A DNA stretch of 64,000 nucleotides from Dyella sp. OK004 (GTDB lineage: Bacteria > Pseudomonadota > Gammaproteobacteria > Xanthomonadales > Rhodanobacteraceae). Positions 8,727 through 17,108 of the stretch are shown piece by piece; within the stretch, counting starts at the first letter, position 1; each line of letters opens with the position of its first letter. Location of the stretch: assembly GCF_900114495.1 (NCBI RefSeq), contig NZ_FOZI01000001.1, forward strand, positions 1,445,469 through 1,509,468, read 5' to 3'. Position numbers and translations under genes: made by a program. Under the pieces are notes generated by a model, which had not been told where the DNA came from, made no database searches, and saw only the letters and a program-made list of their open reading frames with translations.

Positions 8727-9743
8727 TCAGCCCTGCGCTCCGTCCGCTTCGACGTGATAATGCGTGGCTACCTCGATCTCTTTCTTCGAACCGAGGAACA
8801 CCGGCACGCGCTGGTGCAGGCCAGTGGGCTGCAGCTCGAGAATGCGTTGGCGCCCGGTGGTGGCCGCGCCGCCGGCCTGCTCAATGATGAAAGCCATCGG
8901 GTTGGCTTCGTACATGATGCGCAGCTTGCCGCCCTTGTCTTTGATCTTGGCGTCCAGCGGGTAATAGAACACGCCGCCGCGGGTCACGATGCGATGCACG
9001 TCGGCGACCATTGAGGCCACCCAGCGCATGTTGAAATCCTTGCCGCGCGGGCCTTCCTTGCCGGCCAGCAGCTCGCCGATATAGCGCTGCATCGGCGCTT
9101 CCCAGTGGCGCTGGTTGGACATGTTGATGGCGAACTCGGCGGTCTCGTCCGGAATGCGGATGTCGCGACGGCTGAGGGTGAAGCTGCCCACTTCGCGATC
9201 CAGCGTGAACTCGTGCGTGCCGTGGCCAAAGGTCAGCACCAGCACCGTGGCCGGGCCGTAAACCACATAGCCGGCGGCCAGCTGAGTGGTGCCTGGCTGC
9301 AGGAAGTGCTCGGCCCTGGGTTCGACCACGCCGTCCGGGCAGCGCAGCACCGAGAAGATGGTGCCGACGGAGATGTTCACGTCGATGTTCGAGCTGCCGT
9401 CCAGCGGATCGAACATCAACAGGTGGTTGCCCTTGGGGTACATATCCGGGATCGGCTGCGGGTCTTCCATTTCCTCGGAAGCGCAGGCGGCGAGATGGCC
9501 GCCCCAGGCGTTGGCTTCGAGCAGGATCTCGTTGGAGATCACGTCCAGCTTCTTCTGCGCCTCGCCCTGGATGTTGCCGGTGCCGGCCTCGCCCAATACG
9601 CCGCCCAGCGCGCCCTTGTTGGTGGCGACGGCGATGCGTTTGCAGGCGCGCGCGACCACTTCGATCAGCAAGGAGAGTTCGGCGTTGATGCGGCCGGCGC
9701 GGCGTTCCTCGATCAGGAACTGGATCAGCGAGACGGGCTTCAT
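8727..9743 (-). CDS. fbp: Fructose-1,6-bisphosphatase class 1
   Basis: 338 residues from the ATG at 9743 ([15 protein letters not shown]); in-frame codons further upstream run into a repetitive palindrome and are not part of the gene. The metal and phosphate motif [12 protein letters not shown] is intact, as are [13 protein letters not shown] and YPLDAK segments. It hydrolyses fructose 1,6-bisphosphate to fructose 6-phosphate in gluconeogenesis, in the cytosol, as a Mg2+-dependent tetramer. Length is normal for the family. Confidence 0.96.
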   Translation of the reverse strand: MKPVSLIQFLIEERRAGRINAELSLLIEVVARACKRIAVATNKGALGGVLGEAGTGNIQGEAQKKLDVISNEILLEANAWGGHLAACASEEMEDPQPIPDMYPKGNHLLMFDPLDGSSNIDVNISVGTIFSVLRCPDGVVEPRAEHFLQPGTTQLAAGYVVYGPATVLVLTFGHGTHEFTLDREVGSFTLSRRDIRIPDETAEFAINMSNQRHWEAPMQRYIGELLAGKEGPRGKDFNMRWVASMVADVHRIVTRGGVFYYPLDAKIKDKGGKLRIMYEANPMAFIIEQAGGAATTGRQRILELQPTGLHQRVPVFLGSKKEIEVATHYHVEADGAQG

Positions 9744-9820
9744 GGTGGGTCCGTGGCGAATGGGAATGGGCATTGTCCGGGGTGGGGCTGAATGGCGCCA
9801 GCCGTAGCGCGCCTTTTTCG

Positions 9821-9860
9821 CCCTCTCCCCTGCGGGGAGAGGGTTGGGGTGAGGGGCGGG
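9821..9860. repeat. Intergenic palindrome CCCTCTCCCC/GGGGAGAGGG
   Basis: A 10-bp perfect inverted repeat (9821-9830 with 9834-9843) is followed by TTGGGGTGAGGGG. The same type of sequence appears within the RND operon at 38748-38859. It matches the pattern of common proteobacterial intergenic palindromes. A CGTCAT half element (9885-9905) lies shortly after. Confidence 0.7.
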
Positions 9861-9941
9861 TGCTCGGCTCAACGCTTCCTATTTCGTCATTCCGGCGTAG
9901 GCCGGAGGAGCTCTTCAACAGCGAAGCTGGTCATCTAGTGC

Positions 9942-10146
9942 CTTATCGCCCGGTTGTCGCGACTGCGTGCCCTGGCTCGCCTGCCGCGGGCTTCCGAACC
10001 GCTGCCGCGGCTCGGGTCACTTTCTCTTTGCTGGCCCAAAGAGAAAGTAACCAAAGAGAAATGGCCTGAAGAGCAGGCGGTGTGCTTCGTAGCTACGCTT
10101 TTTCCAGTGTCAGGCGTCGGGATGATTTTCTTCTAGGCCTGATCGT
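9942..10146. repeat. Dispersed intergenic repeat, copy 1 (short form)
   Basis: About 205 bases that recur at 32990-33264 with high identity. The core is a 12-bp perfect inverted repeat ACTTTCTCTTTG / CAAAGAGAAAGT (10019-10030 with 10037-10048), followed by a further AACCAAAGAGAAA and the conserved segments ATGGCCTGAAGAGCAGGCGG and TTTCCAGTGTCAGGCGTCGG. Short open frames across it look non-coding. The rest of the fbp to VOC gap (10147-10286) shows only the GGAGG ribosome site of the next gene. Confidence 0.8.
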
Positions 10147-10286
10147 GCGGCCCTCGCCGCCGCACAGGGGATGCGGTCACGGGCTTGCTTCGCGCCGCCC
10201 AATTTTCTCCTCCCTGCTGACATCACGTTGGCAGCAGGGGGTACCCAGACTGTGTTGGTGCGCTGGGCACCTGGAGGAATACGGAC

Positions 10287-10661
10287 ATGCTGAACCCGAT
10301 TGTCACCAACTGGTTTGAGATTCCGGTCCATGAGATGGATCGCGCCATTCGCTTTTATGACGCCGCGCTGGGTACGGCGCTGAAGCGGGAGCCTTTTGGC
10401 GGGATGGAGCTGGCGGTGTTTCCGTATGACAGCAACCACCATGTCACGGGTGCGCTGATGAAGTTTGAGCATTGCGAGCCGTCGATCCACGGCAGCACGG
10501 TGTATCTGAGCGTGGCGGATGTGGGCGAGACGCTGGGCCGTGTTGAGCAGGCCGGCGGGGCGGTGATTGTGCCGCGCACGGTGTTGCCGGAAGGGCGCGG
10601 TGCGTTCGCGCAGTTCAAGGACAGTGAAGGCAACCGGGTGGGGCTGTGGTCCCGGCAGTGA
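10287..10661 (+). CDS. VOC family protein (glyoxalase/bleomycin-resistance fold)
   Basis: 124 residues covering one vicinal oxygen chelate domain: two beta-alpha-beta-beta-beta units, the first starting WFEIPVHEMDRAIRFYDAALG and the last ending QFKDSEGNRVGLWS, the typical VOC C-terminus. A GGAGG ribosome site lies before the ATG. No metal-binding set can be assigned with certainty, so the reaction is unknown. It is the first gene of a same-strand series with DJ-1-like, GFA and GST genes, suggesting a detoxification role. Confidence 0.8.
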   Translation: MLNPIVTNWFEIPVHEMDRAIRFYDAALGTALKREPFGGMELAVFPYDSNHHVTGALMKFEHCEPSIHGSTVYLSVADVGETLGRVEQAGGAVIVPRTVLPEGRGAFAQFKDSEGNRVGLWSRQ

Positions 10662-10780
10662 CCCGCCCACCCGGTTGGGGCGAGCGAGGCGGGCGCGGCG
10701 ATGTCTGGTGGCGCCCCTGTCGTTCGTCGTTATGACGGGCACATGCCTGATCACACGTATCGATATAGGAGGGAAGCATC

Positions 10781-11392
10781 ATGCGTGACACCGTGTATTT
10801 CCTGGTGTTCGACGGGTTTGCCGACTGGGAGGCCGCGCTGGCGCTGTGCGAGATCCGCCGCCCGGGCGACTGGCGGGTGGTAACCGTGGGGTTCTCGATG
10901 CAGCCGGTGGTGTCGATGGGCGGCCTGCGTGTGCTGCCGGAGCTGACGCTGGATCGCATCGACCTGGCCCGGGCGGCCTTGTTGATCATGCCGGGCGGGC
11001 ATCTGTGGGAGCGGAACGAAGGCGATGAAGCCGTGGATGCCGCTCTGCGCGTGCATGCCGCCGGCGCACCGGTGGCCGCGATCAGCAGCGCTGTGTTGGC
11101 GCTGGCCCGTGCTGGCCTGCTGGAGCGCAGCCGGCATACCGGCAACCTCACCGGTTTCATCGGCAGCCGCGTGCCGGCTTATGCGGGCTCGGAGCAGTAC
11201 GACCCGGATGTGCTGGCCGTGAGCGACGGCGGTGTGATTACCGCCAGCGGGTTGGGCAGTGTGGAATTCGCCCGCGAGGTGATCCGCACGCTGGATCTGT
11301 ACAGTAGCAGCGACCGCGAGCATTGGTACCGCCTGTTCAAGCACGCCGTACCGCCGCCGTGGTTCGCCGGCGAGAGAGCAGTGGCCGCATGA
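10781..11392 (+). CDS. DJ-1/PfpI family protein lacking the nucleophilic cysteine
   Basis: 203 residues of class I glutamine amidotransferase-like fold, with VFDGFADWEAA near the N-terminus and LIMPGGHLW at 68-75. The nucleophile elbow, usually A-I-C-G/H-A, reads AAISSAVLALA: Ser102 occupies the cysteine position, so classical DJ-1/PfpI chemistry is doubtful. GGAGG precedes the ATG. It lies between the VOC and GFA genes on one strand, and a role linked to reactive carbonyls is an inference from context only. Confidence 0.78.
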   Translation: MRDTVYFLVFDGFADWEAALALCEIRRPGDWRVVTVGFSMQPVVSMGGLRVLPELTLDRIDLARAALLIMPGGHLWERNEGDEAVDAALRVHAAGAPVAAISSAVLALARAGLLERSRHTGNLTGFIGSRVPAYAGSEQYDPDVLAVSDGGVITASGLGSVEFAREVIRTLDLYSSSDREHWYRLFKHAVPPPWFAGERAVAA

Positions 11393-11402
11393 GGGCCGGG
11401 TC

Positions 11403-11642
11403 ATGAGCGATTTCCTGCAACGTGTTCTGCAAGGTTATCGGCCGCTGTACCTGCGCGGTTTGCTGTTGGATGGCCAACACCGCTTGCCGGTGTCGTCGCC
11501 ACCTGCAACCAAGCCGCATGGCCGGCCCGCTTCCACCACCCGGCCGCCGCGGCTGCAAACGATCGCCACGGTCGCCATGACAGGCTTATGTGCCGGCGCG
11601 GCGATTGCCGCTGCCGGACGTCCCAACGGAGAGGCATCGTGA
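11403..11642 (+). CDS. Small hypothetical protein, 79 aa
   Basis: A 79-residue Arg/Pro-rich protein with a possible short hydrophobic stretch near the C-terminus ([17 protein letters not shown]). It starts 10 bases after the DJ-1-like gene, and its TGA overlaps the GTG start of the GFA gene in a GTGA arrangement, which supports translation. I do not recognise a family. It could be a translational coupling leader with no function of its own. Confidence 0.5.
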   Translation: MSDFLQRVLQGYRPLYLRGLLLDGQHRLPVSSPPATKPHGRPASTTRPPRLQTIATVAMTGLCAGAAIAAAGRPNGEAS

Positions 11643-12043
11643 TCAAGACCTATCACGGTAGCTGTCATTGCGGGCGCGTGCGTTACGAGGCGGACATCGA
11701 TCTGTCCGCAGGCACCGGAAAATGCAACTGCTCCATCTGCTGGAAGCTGCGCGATTGGGGCGCGATGATCAAACCCGACGCGTTCCGCTTGCTGGCCGGC
11801 GAGAGTGAACTGGCTGACTACCAGTTCGGCACCAACAGCTGTCATCACTTGTTCTGTGCGCACTGCGGTGTACATCCGTTCAATCGGGGCTACATCGAGG
11901 AGATCGGTGGCGCGTACTACTCGGTCAACCTGGCCAGCCTGGATGACGTGGATCCCAGGGGGCTGATCGACGCGCCCGTACGTTACTTCGATGGTCGACG
12001 CGACAACTGGATGGAAACCCCCGACGAGATACGACATCTGTGA
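11639..12043 (+). CDS. GFA family protein (glutathione-dependent formaldehyde-activating fold)
   Basis: 134 residues from a GTG at 11639 that follows GGAGAGG; the earlier in-frame codons overlap the preceding small gene. Zinc cysteine clusters typical of GFA/Mss4-like proteins are visible: [19 protein letters not shown] and [11 protein letters not shown]. Family members are related to Gfa, but most, like this one, have no proven substrate. The neighbouring VOC and GST genes fit a glutathione or thiol-linked detoxification set. Confidence 0.85.
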   Translation: MIKTYHGSCHCGRVRYEADIDLSAGTGKCNCSICWKLRDWGAMIKPDAFRLLAGESELADYQFGTNSCHHLFCAHCGVHPFNRGYIEEIGGAYYSVNLASLDDVDPRGLIDAPVRYFDGRRDNWMETPDEIRHL

Positions 12044-12081
12044 GGGCGGTACTGCGCAACGCGAACGAGGAGGAGGGTGTC

Positions 12082-12720
12082 ATGAGCGAACCAAGAGTCA
12101 CATTTTTCCACGCACCAAACAGCCGCTCCGGCGGCACCCTGGCCCTGCTCGAAGAGCTGGAAGCCGACTACGATATGCATGTGCTGAGCCTTGGTGCCAA
12201 GCAGCAGCGCCAGCCGGACTATCTGGCGGTGAACCCGATGGGCAAGGTGCCGGCCATCCTCCACGACGGAGCGCTGATCACCGAACAGCCGGCGGTGTAT
12301 CTGTACCTCGCGGATCTGTTCACCAAGCATCAGCTGGCGCCGCCTATCGGCGATCCGCTGCGCGGTCCCTACCTGCGCTGGATGGTGTTCTACGGCTCCT
12401 GCTTCGAGCCGGCGCTGGTGGACCGGTCGATGAAACGCGAGCCCGCGGCACCGTCGACCTGCCCCTATGGTGATTTCGACACCATGTTCAAGACGCTTAC
12501 CGAACAGCTGGAGCGCGGCCCATATTTGCTTGGCGAACGCTTCAGCGCCGTCGACGTGCTGTGGGGCAATGCGCTGAACTGGACCACGATGTTCAAGCTG
12601 GTGCCGGAAACGCCGGTGATCCGCGCCTACATCGACCGCGTTCTCTCGCGTCCCGCGATCAAGCGGTCGCACGAGAAGGATGCCGCGCTGGCGGCGGCTC
12701 AGGCGTCGCAGGCGGCCTGA
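12082..12720 (+). CDS. Glutathione S-transferase family protein
   Basis: 212 residues from the ATG at 12082, preceded by GAGGAGGAGGG. The thioredoxin-like N-domain ends with NPMGKVPAILHDG and ITEQPAVYLYLADLF (glutathione site), and an all-helical C-domain follows (LGERFSAVDVLWG). Ser14/Ser16 near the N-terminus may be the activating residue. It is cytosolic and predicted to conjugate or reduce electrophiles with glutathione. It sits between the GFA gene and the WYL regulator. Confidence 0.88.
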   Translation: MSEPRVTFFHAPNSRSGGTLALLEELEADYDMHVLSLGAKQQRQPDYLAVNPMGKVPAILHDGALITEQPAVYLYLADLFTKHQLAPPIGDPLRGPYLRWMVFYGSCFEPALVDRSMKREPAAPSTCPYGDFDTMFKTLTEQLERGPYLLGERFSAVDVLWGNALNWTTMFKLVPETPVIRAYIDRVLSRPAIKRSHEKDAALAAAQASQAA

Positions 12721-12788
12721 GCCATGAGAGTCGCGCATCGTGACGTCCGACGCTGGCCGTCGCGCTGCGGCTCGGCGATCATGTGCGG

Positions 12789-13493
12789 ATGCGCCGCGCC
12801 GATCGCCTGTTCCTCATCATCCACGCCTTGCGCGGGCGCCGCACTGCGCTGCCGGCGCGGAGTCTCGCCGATACTCTGGGCGTTTCGCTGCGCACGGTCT
12901 ATCGCGATGTGGCCGACCTGCAATTGTCCGGCGTGCCGATCGAAGGCGAGGCCGGTGTGGGCTACGTGCTCCGCAAGGGTTCGGATATTCCGCCGCTGAT
13001 GTTCACTGCCGACGAGCTCGAATCGCTGGTGGTAGGCACGCGCTTCGTGCGTGCGTTCGCGGGTGAGAAACTGGCCGGCAGTGCGCGCGCCGCGTTGTTG
13101 AAGATCGAGGCCGTGCTGCCGCCAGAACTGCGCGATCGCGCCGCACGCACGCGCATCTATGCACCGATCTGGCGTGATCCAACCAAGACCGCTTTCGCCG
13201 TACTGATCGACCGCCTCAATGCTGCGATCAGCGAGAACCAGGTGCTGCGCATCGACTATGCCGACGAAGCAGGCCGTCCCAGTACGCGCGAGGTCGAGCC
13301 GCTATGCCTGGCGTTCTGGGGCGGCGCCTGGACCCTGGGCAGCTGGTGCCGGCTGCGCGAGGGCTTCCGTAATTTCCGACCGGACCGCATCGCTGATTGT
13401 GCGATCACCGGCGAGCGTTTCAGCATGACAAAAGGGCGTGATCTGGACGCCTACATGGAAGCCATGAGCGGTTATTACGAAGGCATGGAATAG
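12789..13493 (+). CDS. YafY-type transcriptional regulator (HTH + WYL)
   Basis: 234 residues. An N-terminal winged helix (residues about 5-55: ARSLADTLGVSLRTVYRDVADL, then the wing GVGYVLRKG) is followed by a WYL-type ligand-sensing domain (about 130-230), though with W-x-L/S variations. An ATG at 12789 and a GTG at 12783 are both possible starts. It lies last in the VOC to GST series and is the obvious candidate regulator of it. YafY-like proteins are frequent neighbours of VOC/GST/DUF genes. Confidence 0.85.
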   Translation: MRRADRLFLIIHALRGRRTALPARSLADTLGVSLRTVYRDVADLQLSGVPIEGEAGVGYVLRKGSDIPPLMFTADELESLVVGTRFVRAFAGEKLAGSARAALLKIEAVLPPELRDRAARTRIYAPIWRDPTKTAFAVLIDRLNAAISENQVLRIDYADEAGRPSTREVEPLCLAFWGGAWTLGSWCRLREGFRNFRPDRIADCAITGERFSMTKGRDLDAYMEAMSGYYEGME

Positions 13494-13494
13494 C

Positions 13495-14688
13495 TCAAGG
13501 CGATTGCCGCAGCGCTTTCAGGATGCGTTGGCCCGGCCGGCCATCATCGAGCAGGCCACGCTTGCGCTGCTCCTGCTGGATCGCTTCGCGTGACTTGTCG
13601 CCGATCATGCCGTCGACTTCGCCGATATCGTAGCCGTGCGCGATCAGCAGACGTTGCAGTTCGCGACGTTCGGTGCGCGAGGTGCCGGGATCGTCGGTAG
13701 GCCACGCAGCGACCATGCCGGGTTTGCCGCGCAGGCGGTCGGAGAGCAGTGCGATGGCCAGGGTGTAGTTGATGGAAGCGTTGTACGCGTAGATCGCATC
13801 GAAGTTGCGCAGGGTAAGGAAGGCCGGGCCCTGCGCGCCTGCTGGCAACACCAGCGCGGCAGGCGTATCGCCATCCGGTAGTGGTGAACCGTCGACCAGC
13901 CGTACGCCCTGTGCGCTCCAGTAGCTCATCGGCCGCTTGGCGTCGCGTCCGCTGACTTTGCTGTCGAACGGCGAGGGTAGCTTCACTTCATAGCCCCACG
14001 GCTGGCCGCTCTGCCAGTGCGACATCTGCAAATAGTGCGCGGTGGAACCGAGCGCATCGGGCACGCTGGCGATCAGATCGCGCCGGCCGTCGCCATCGAA
14101 ATCGACTGCCACACGTTCGAACGTCGAGGGCATGAATTGCGTATGCCCGAACGCACCGGCCCATGAACCCTTGAACTCGTCGGCGGTAATGTCGCCGCTC
14201 TGCACGATGCGCAGCGCCGCGTAGAACTCGCCGCGGAAGTAATCCTGGCGTCGGCCCATGCACGAGAGCGTGGCAAGCGACTGCAGCAATGGGCGCTGGC
14301 CGAACTGCTGTCCGTAGTTGCTCTCCACACCCCACACCGCCACCACCGTGGCCGGATCCACGCCGTACTTCTGTTGCGCGCGATCGAGCACGGATGCCCA
14401 TTGTTTCAACCGCGCCTTGCCGTCGTCGATGCGCTCCTGGTCAACGAGCGCAGAGAGGTAATCCCACACTGCCGTGGTGAACTCGGGCTGGTGATTGAGT
14501 GCGTCGATGACCGTCGTGTCAGCCACCAGGTCGCGCGTGTATTTGCGGAAGGTATCGCCGCTCACGCCGCGTTGTGCGGCCGTCGGCGCCAGGCTGGCAA
14601 GGCATTGCTGAAAGCTGTTCTGGTCCTGCGCCATGGCGGGACCTGCGAGCAGCGCGAGAACAAACAGTGCAGAGCGGCGTGTAGGCAT
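13495..14688 (-). CDS. Lytic murein transglycosylase, MltB type
   Basis: 397 residues from the ATG at 14688, which starts a signal peptide (MPTRRSALFVLALLAGPAMA). The SLT_2 catalytic domain carries VWGVESNYG with Glu122 as the acid catalyst, then GAFGHTQFMPSTF and the NFDAIYAYNASINY segment of family 3 transglycosylases. A peptidoglycan-binding_1 domain occupies about residues 335-395. It cleaves the MurNAc-GlcNAc bond to give 1,6-anhydro ends in the periplasm. No lipobox is visible, so it appears soluble, unlike E. coli MltB. It converges on the YafY gene with a 1-base gap. Confidence 0.92.
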   Translation of the reverse strand: MPTRRSALFVLALLAGPAMAQDQNSFQQCLASLAPTAAQRGVSGDTFRKYTRDLVADTTVIDALNHQPEFTTAVWDYLSALVDQERIDDGKARLKQWASVLDRAQQKYGVDPATVVAVWGVESNYGQQFGQRPLLQSLATLSCMGRRQDYFRGEFYAALRIVQSGDITADEFKGSWAGAFGHTQFMPSTFERVAVDFDGDGRRDLIASVPDALGSTAHYLQMSHWQSGQPWGYEVKLPSPFDSKVSGRDAKRPMSYWSAQGVRLVDGSPLPDGDTPAALVLPAGAQGPAFLTLRNFDAIYAYNASINYTLAIALLSDRLRGKPGMVAAWPTDDPGTSRTERRELQRLLIAHGYDIGEVDGMIGDKSREAIQQEQRKRGLLDDGRPGQRILKALRQSP

Positions 14689-14841
14689 AAGGGCGGCCAA
14701 CAAACAGGGGGAGGGCCACAGGTTAACGCAGGGTGCGGAGACGTTGGCTGTACAACGACCCTGGAGACGCAAATAGTTGCGCATCCCCACCCCATCGCGA
14801 TTGGGCTAACCTCGGCGCCACCGCTCGCCGAGGAAATGCCG

Positions 14842-15459
14842 ATGTCCACATCGCACGTGCGCCATCCCTTGCTGTCGGTTGCGCCCGACAAACTGCGTCC
14901 TACCCAAATGACGGTCGGCAAGGCCGAAGTGGCCGACAAGCGCAACCTGTGGCGAAGCCTCGGCAAGAAGAAGCGCAAAGAGCTGATCGATGCGCACTGG
15001 TTTCCCGGCGTGATCGGACCCAAGGGCAAGGTCTATATCGTCGATCACCATCATCTCGGCCTTGCCCTGCTCGAAGAAGGGGTGAAGAGCGTGCCGGTGA
15101 TGGTGCAGCGTGACTTCTCCTGGCTTGAACAGGATGTGTTCTGGCGCACCATGGAATTCAACCGCTGGGCGCATCCGTACGATGAGCAGGGCAACCGCAC
15201 CGGCTACGACACCATTCCCGTCAGCCTGGCCAAGCTCGCCGACGATCCCTATCGCACGCTCGCGGCGCGCGTGCGGGTGTCGGGTGGCTACTCGAAGGAC
15301 GCCACGCCCTATGCGGAATTCCTATGGGCGGATTTTTATCGCCAGCAGTTGAAGTTGCAGGTGGGCAAGGTGGGCGCCAAGACGCTGCAGCAAGCCCTGC
15401 TGCTCGCGCATAGTCACCAGGCAGGCTATCTGCCGGGCTGGACCGGCAGCATCGAATGA
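14842..15459 (+). CDS. ParB-like protein (ParBc_2 type)
   Basis: 205 residues from the ATG at 14842, with AGGA seven bases before. The sequence has a ParB/Srx-like core with LSVAPDKLRPTQMTVG and the conserved YIVDHHHLGLALLEEGV, as in the putative ParB-like nuclease family. It is not a chromosome-partition ParB, having no DNA-binding HTH. Function is unknown. Its TGA overlaps the ATG of the SulP transporter (ATGA), so the two are translated together. Confidence 0.75.
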   Translation: MSTSHVRHPLLSVAPDKLRPTQMTVGKAEVADKRNLWRSLGKKKRKELIDAHWFPGVIGPKGKVYIVDHHHLGLALLEEGVKSVPVMVQRDFSWLEQDVFWRTMEFNRWAHPYDEQGNRTGYDTIPVSLAKLADDPYRTLAARVRVSGGYSKDATPYAEFLWADFYRQQLKLQVGKVGAKTLQQALLLAHSHQAGYLPGWTGSIE

Positions 15460-17108
15460 GCACGCCGGCAGGGGCCGTGCCAGGAAACACCGTAGGTACC
15501 GACATCCTGGCAGGCCTGTCCATCGCAGGGCTGTTGCTGCCCGAAGCGGTGGCGTACTCCGGCATCGCGGGCCTGCCGCCGCAGGCCGGTGTGATTGCGT
15601 TGTTTGCCGGTCTGGTTTGCTATGGCCTGCTGGGACGTAGCCGCTATGCCATCGTGTCGGCTACGTCCTCGTCGGCAGCTGTACTTGCGGCGGGAACATT
15701 GGCGATGGCCGGCAGCGACCAGATCTCGCGCGCGGCGATGGCCGCGACGCTGGTGCTGCTCACCGGCGGCTGTTTTCTGATCGCCAGCGTGGCGCGGCTG
15801 GGCGGACTCTCGCATTTGATCGCCCGTCCGGTTCTGCGCGGCTACACCTTCGGTCTCGCCTGCGTGATCGCGCTGAAGCAGCTGCCGCATCTGTTCGGCG
15901 TACCGACCTTGCATGGCGACTTCGTGCCTTTGCTGCTGGCGAATCTGCTGGGTGACCTTGGCAAGATGCAGCCGGCCACGCTGGCATGCGGTGCTATCGC
16001 GCTGGCTTTACTGTTTCTCGGCGAACGCCTGCGCCGCTTACCCGGCAGCTTGCTGGTGATCGTGCTCGGCGTGGCGGCATCGGGTTGGCTGGCACAGCAC
16101 GGCGTGACGCTGACCGGCGAAATCCGCCTGGCGCCGCAATGGGCGTGGCCAGCGTGGCCGGAAAGCGGTCAATGGCTGCCCAGTGTGGAACTGGCCGCGG
16201 CGATGCTGCTGATTCTCTATGCGGAGTCGTACAGCGCAATCCGCAGCTTTGCGCTCAAGCATGGCGACGACGTGAATCCCAACCGCGATCTCGCGGTGCT
16301 CGGCGTGGCCAATGCAGTATCCGGCCTGCTGCACGGCATGCCGGTGGGTGCGGGGTATTCGGGCACCTCGGCGAATGAGGCGGCGGGTGCGCGTTCGCGT
16401 CTTTCGGGGCTGGTCGCCGGGGCTTGCGTGTTGTTGATGGTGTGTCTGCTACTGCGCTGGATCGAGCGCATTCCGGAGCCGGTGCTGGCCGCCATCGTGA
16501 TCCACGCGGTGAGCAAATCGTTGCGGCTGACGGTGTTCACGCCGTATCTGCGCTGGCACCGCGACCGGCTGGTCGCACTGGCCGCTGTGGTTGCTGTGTT
16601 GTCGCTGGGCATCCTCAACGGATTGCTGGTGGCGATCGCCTTCAGCTTGATCATGCTGCTGCGTCAGCTCGCCACTGCCCGGCTCAGCGTGCTGGGGCAG
16701 CTGGCGGGCGGGCACGATTTTGTGGACATCGCGCAGCATGGCACCAGCGAGTTGCCGGGCCTGTTGATCGTGCGGCCGGAAGAGCCGCTGTTCTTTGCCA
16801 ATGCGGAGGCGGTGTTGGTGCAGGTAAGGCGGCGGGTGCAGGAGCGTACCGGCTTGAAGCGGGTGGTGCTCAGTCTGGAGGAGTCGCCCGATCTCGATGG
16901 CACCACCCTCGAAGCGCTCGCCGATCTGGTGACGTGGCTCGATGCTCGTGGCATGGAGTTGCGCGTGGCACGATTGAAAGACATCGCGCGCGATGCGCTG
17001 TTGCGCATGGCACTGCCCCAGCTTCCGCCACAGGCGCTGGATTACTGGAGTGTGGAGGATGCCGTCACGGCTGCTCCACTCTCATCCAAGGCGAAGGAAA
17101 CCCCTTAA
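15456..17108 (+). CDS. SulP family anion transporter with STAS domain
   Basis: 550 residues: about 10-12 hydrophobic segments to residue 405, including the SulP signature region LAGLSIAGLLLPEAVAYSGIAGLPP near the N-terminus. A cytoplasmic STAS domain follows (about 420-535, VVLSLEESPDLDGTTLEAL). SulP proteins move sulfate, bicarbonate or other anions; which one is not shown. It overlaps the ParB-like gene by four bases, and the DUF885 gene starts immediately after its stop. Confidence 0.88.
   Translation: MSTPAGAVPGNTVGTDILAGLSIAGLLLPEAVAYSGIAGLPPQAGVIALFAGLVCYGLLGRSRYAIVSATSSSAAVLAAGTLAMAGSDQISRAAMAATLVLLTGGCFLIASVARLGGLSHLIARPVLRGYTFGLACVIALKQLPHLFGVPTLHGDFVPLLLANLLGDLGKMQPATLACGAIALALLFLGERLRRLPGSLLVIVLGVAASGWLAQHGVTLTGEIRLAPQWAWPAWPESGQWLPSVELAAAMLLILYAESYSAIRSFALKHGDDVNPNRDLAVLGVANAVSGLLHGMPVGAGYSGTSANEAAGARSRLSGLVAGACVLLMVCLLLRWIERIPEPVLAAIVIHAVSKSLRLTVFTPYLRWHRDRLVALAAVVAVLSLGILNGLLVAIAFSLIMLLRQLATARLSVLGQLAGGHDFVDIAQHGTSELPGLLIVRPEEPLFFANAEAVLVQVRRRVQERTGLKRVVLSLEESPDLDGTTLEALADLVTWLDARGMELRVARLKDIARDALLRMALPQLPPQALDYWSVEDAVTAAPLSSKAKETP

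Noticed and set aside
14842..15459. ParB-like gene as part of a chromosome or plasmid partition system
   Set aside because: No parA, no parS-like sites and no HTH; it is translationally joined to an anion transporter.
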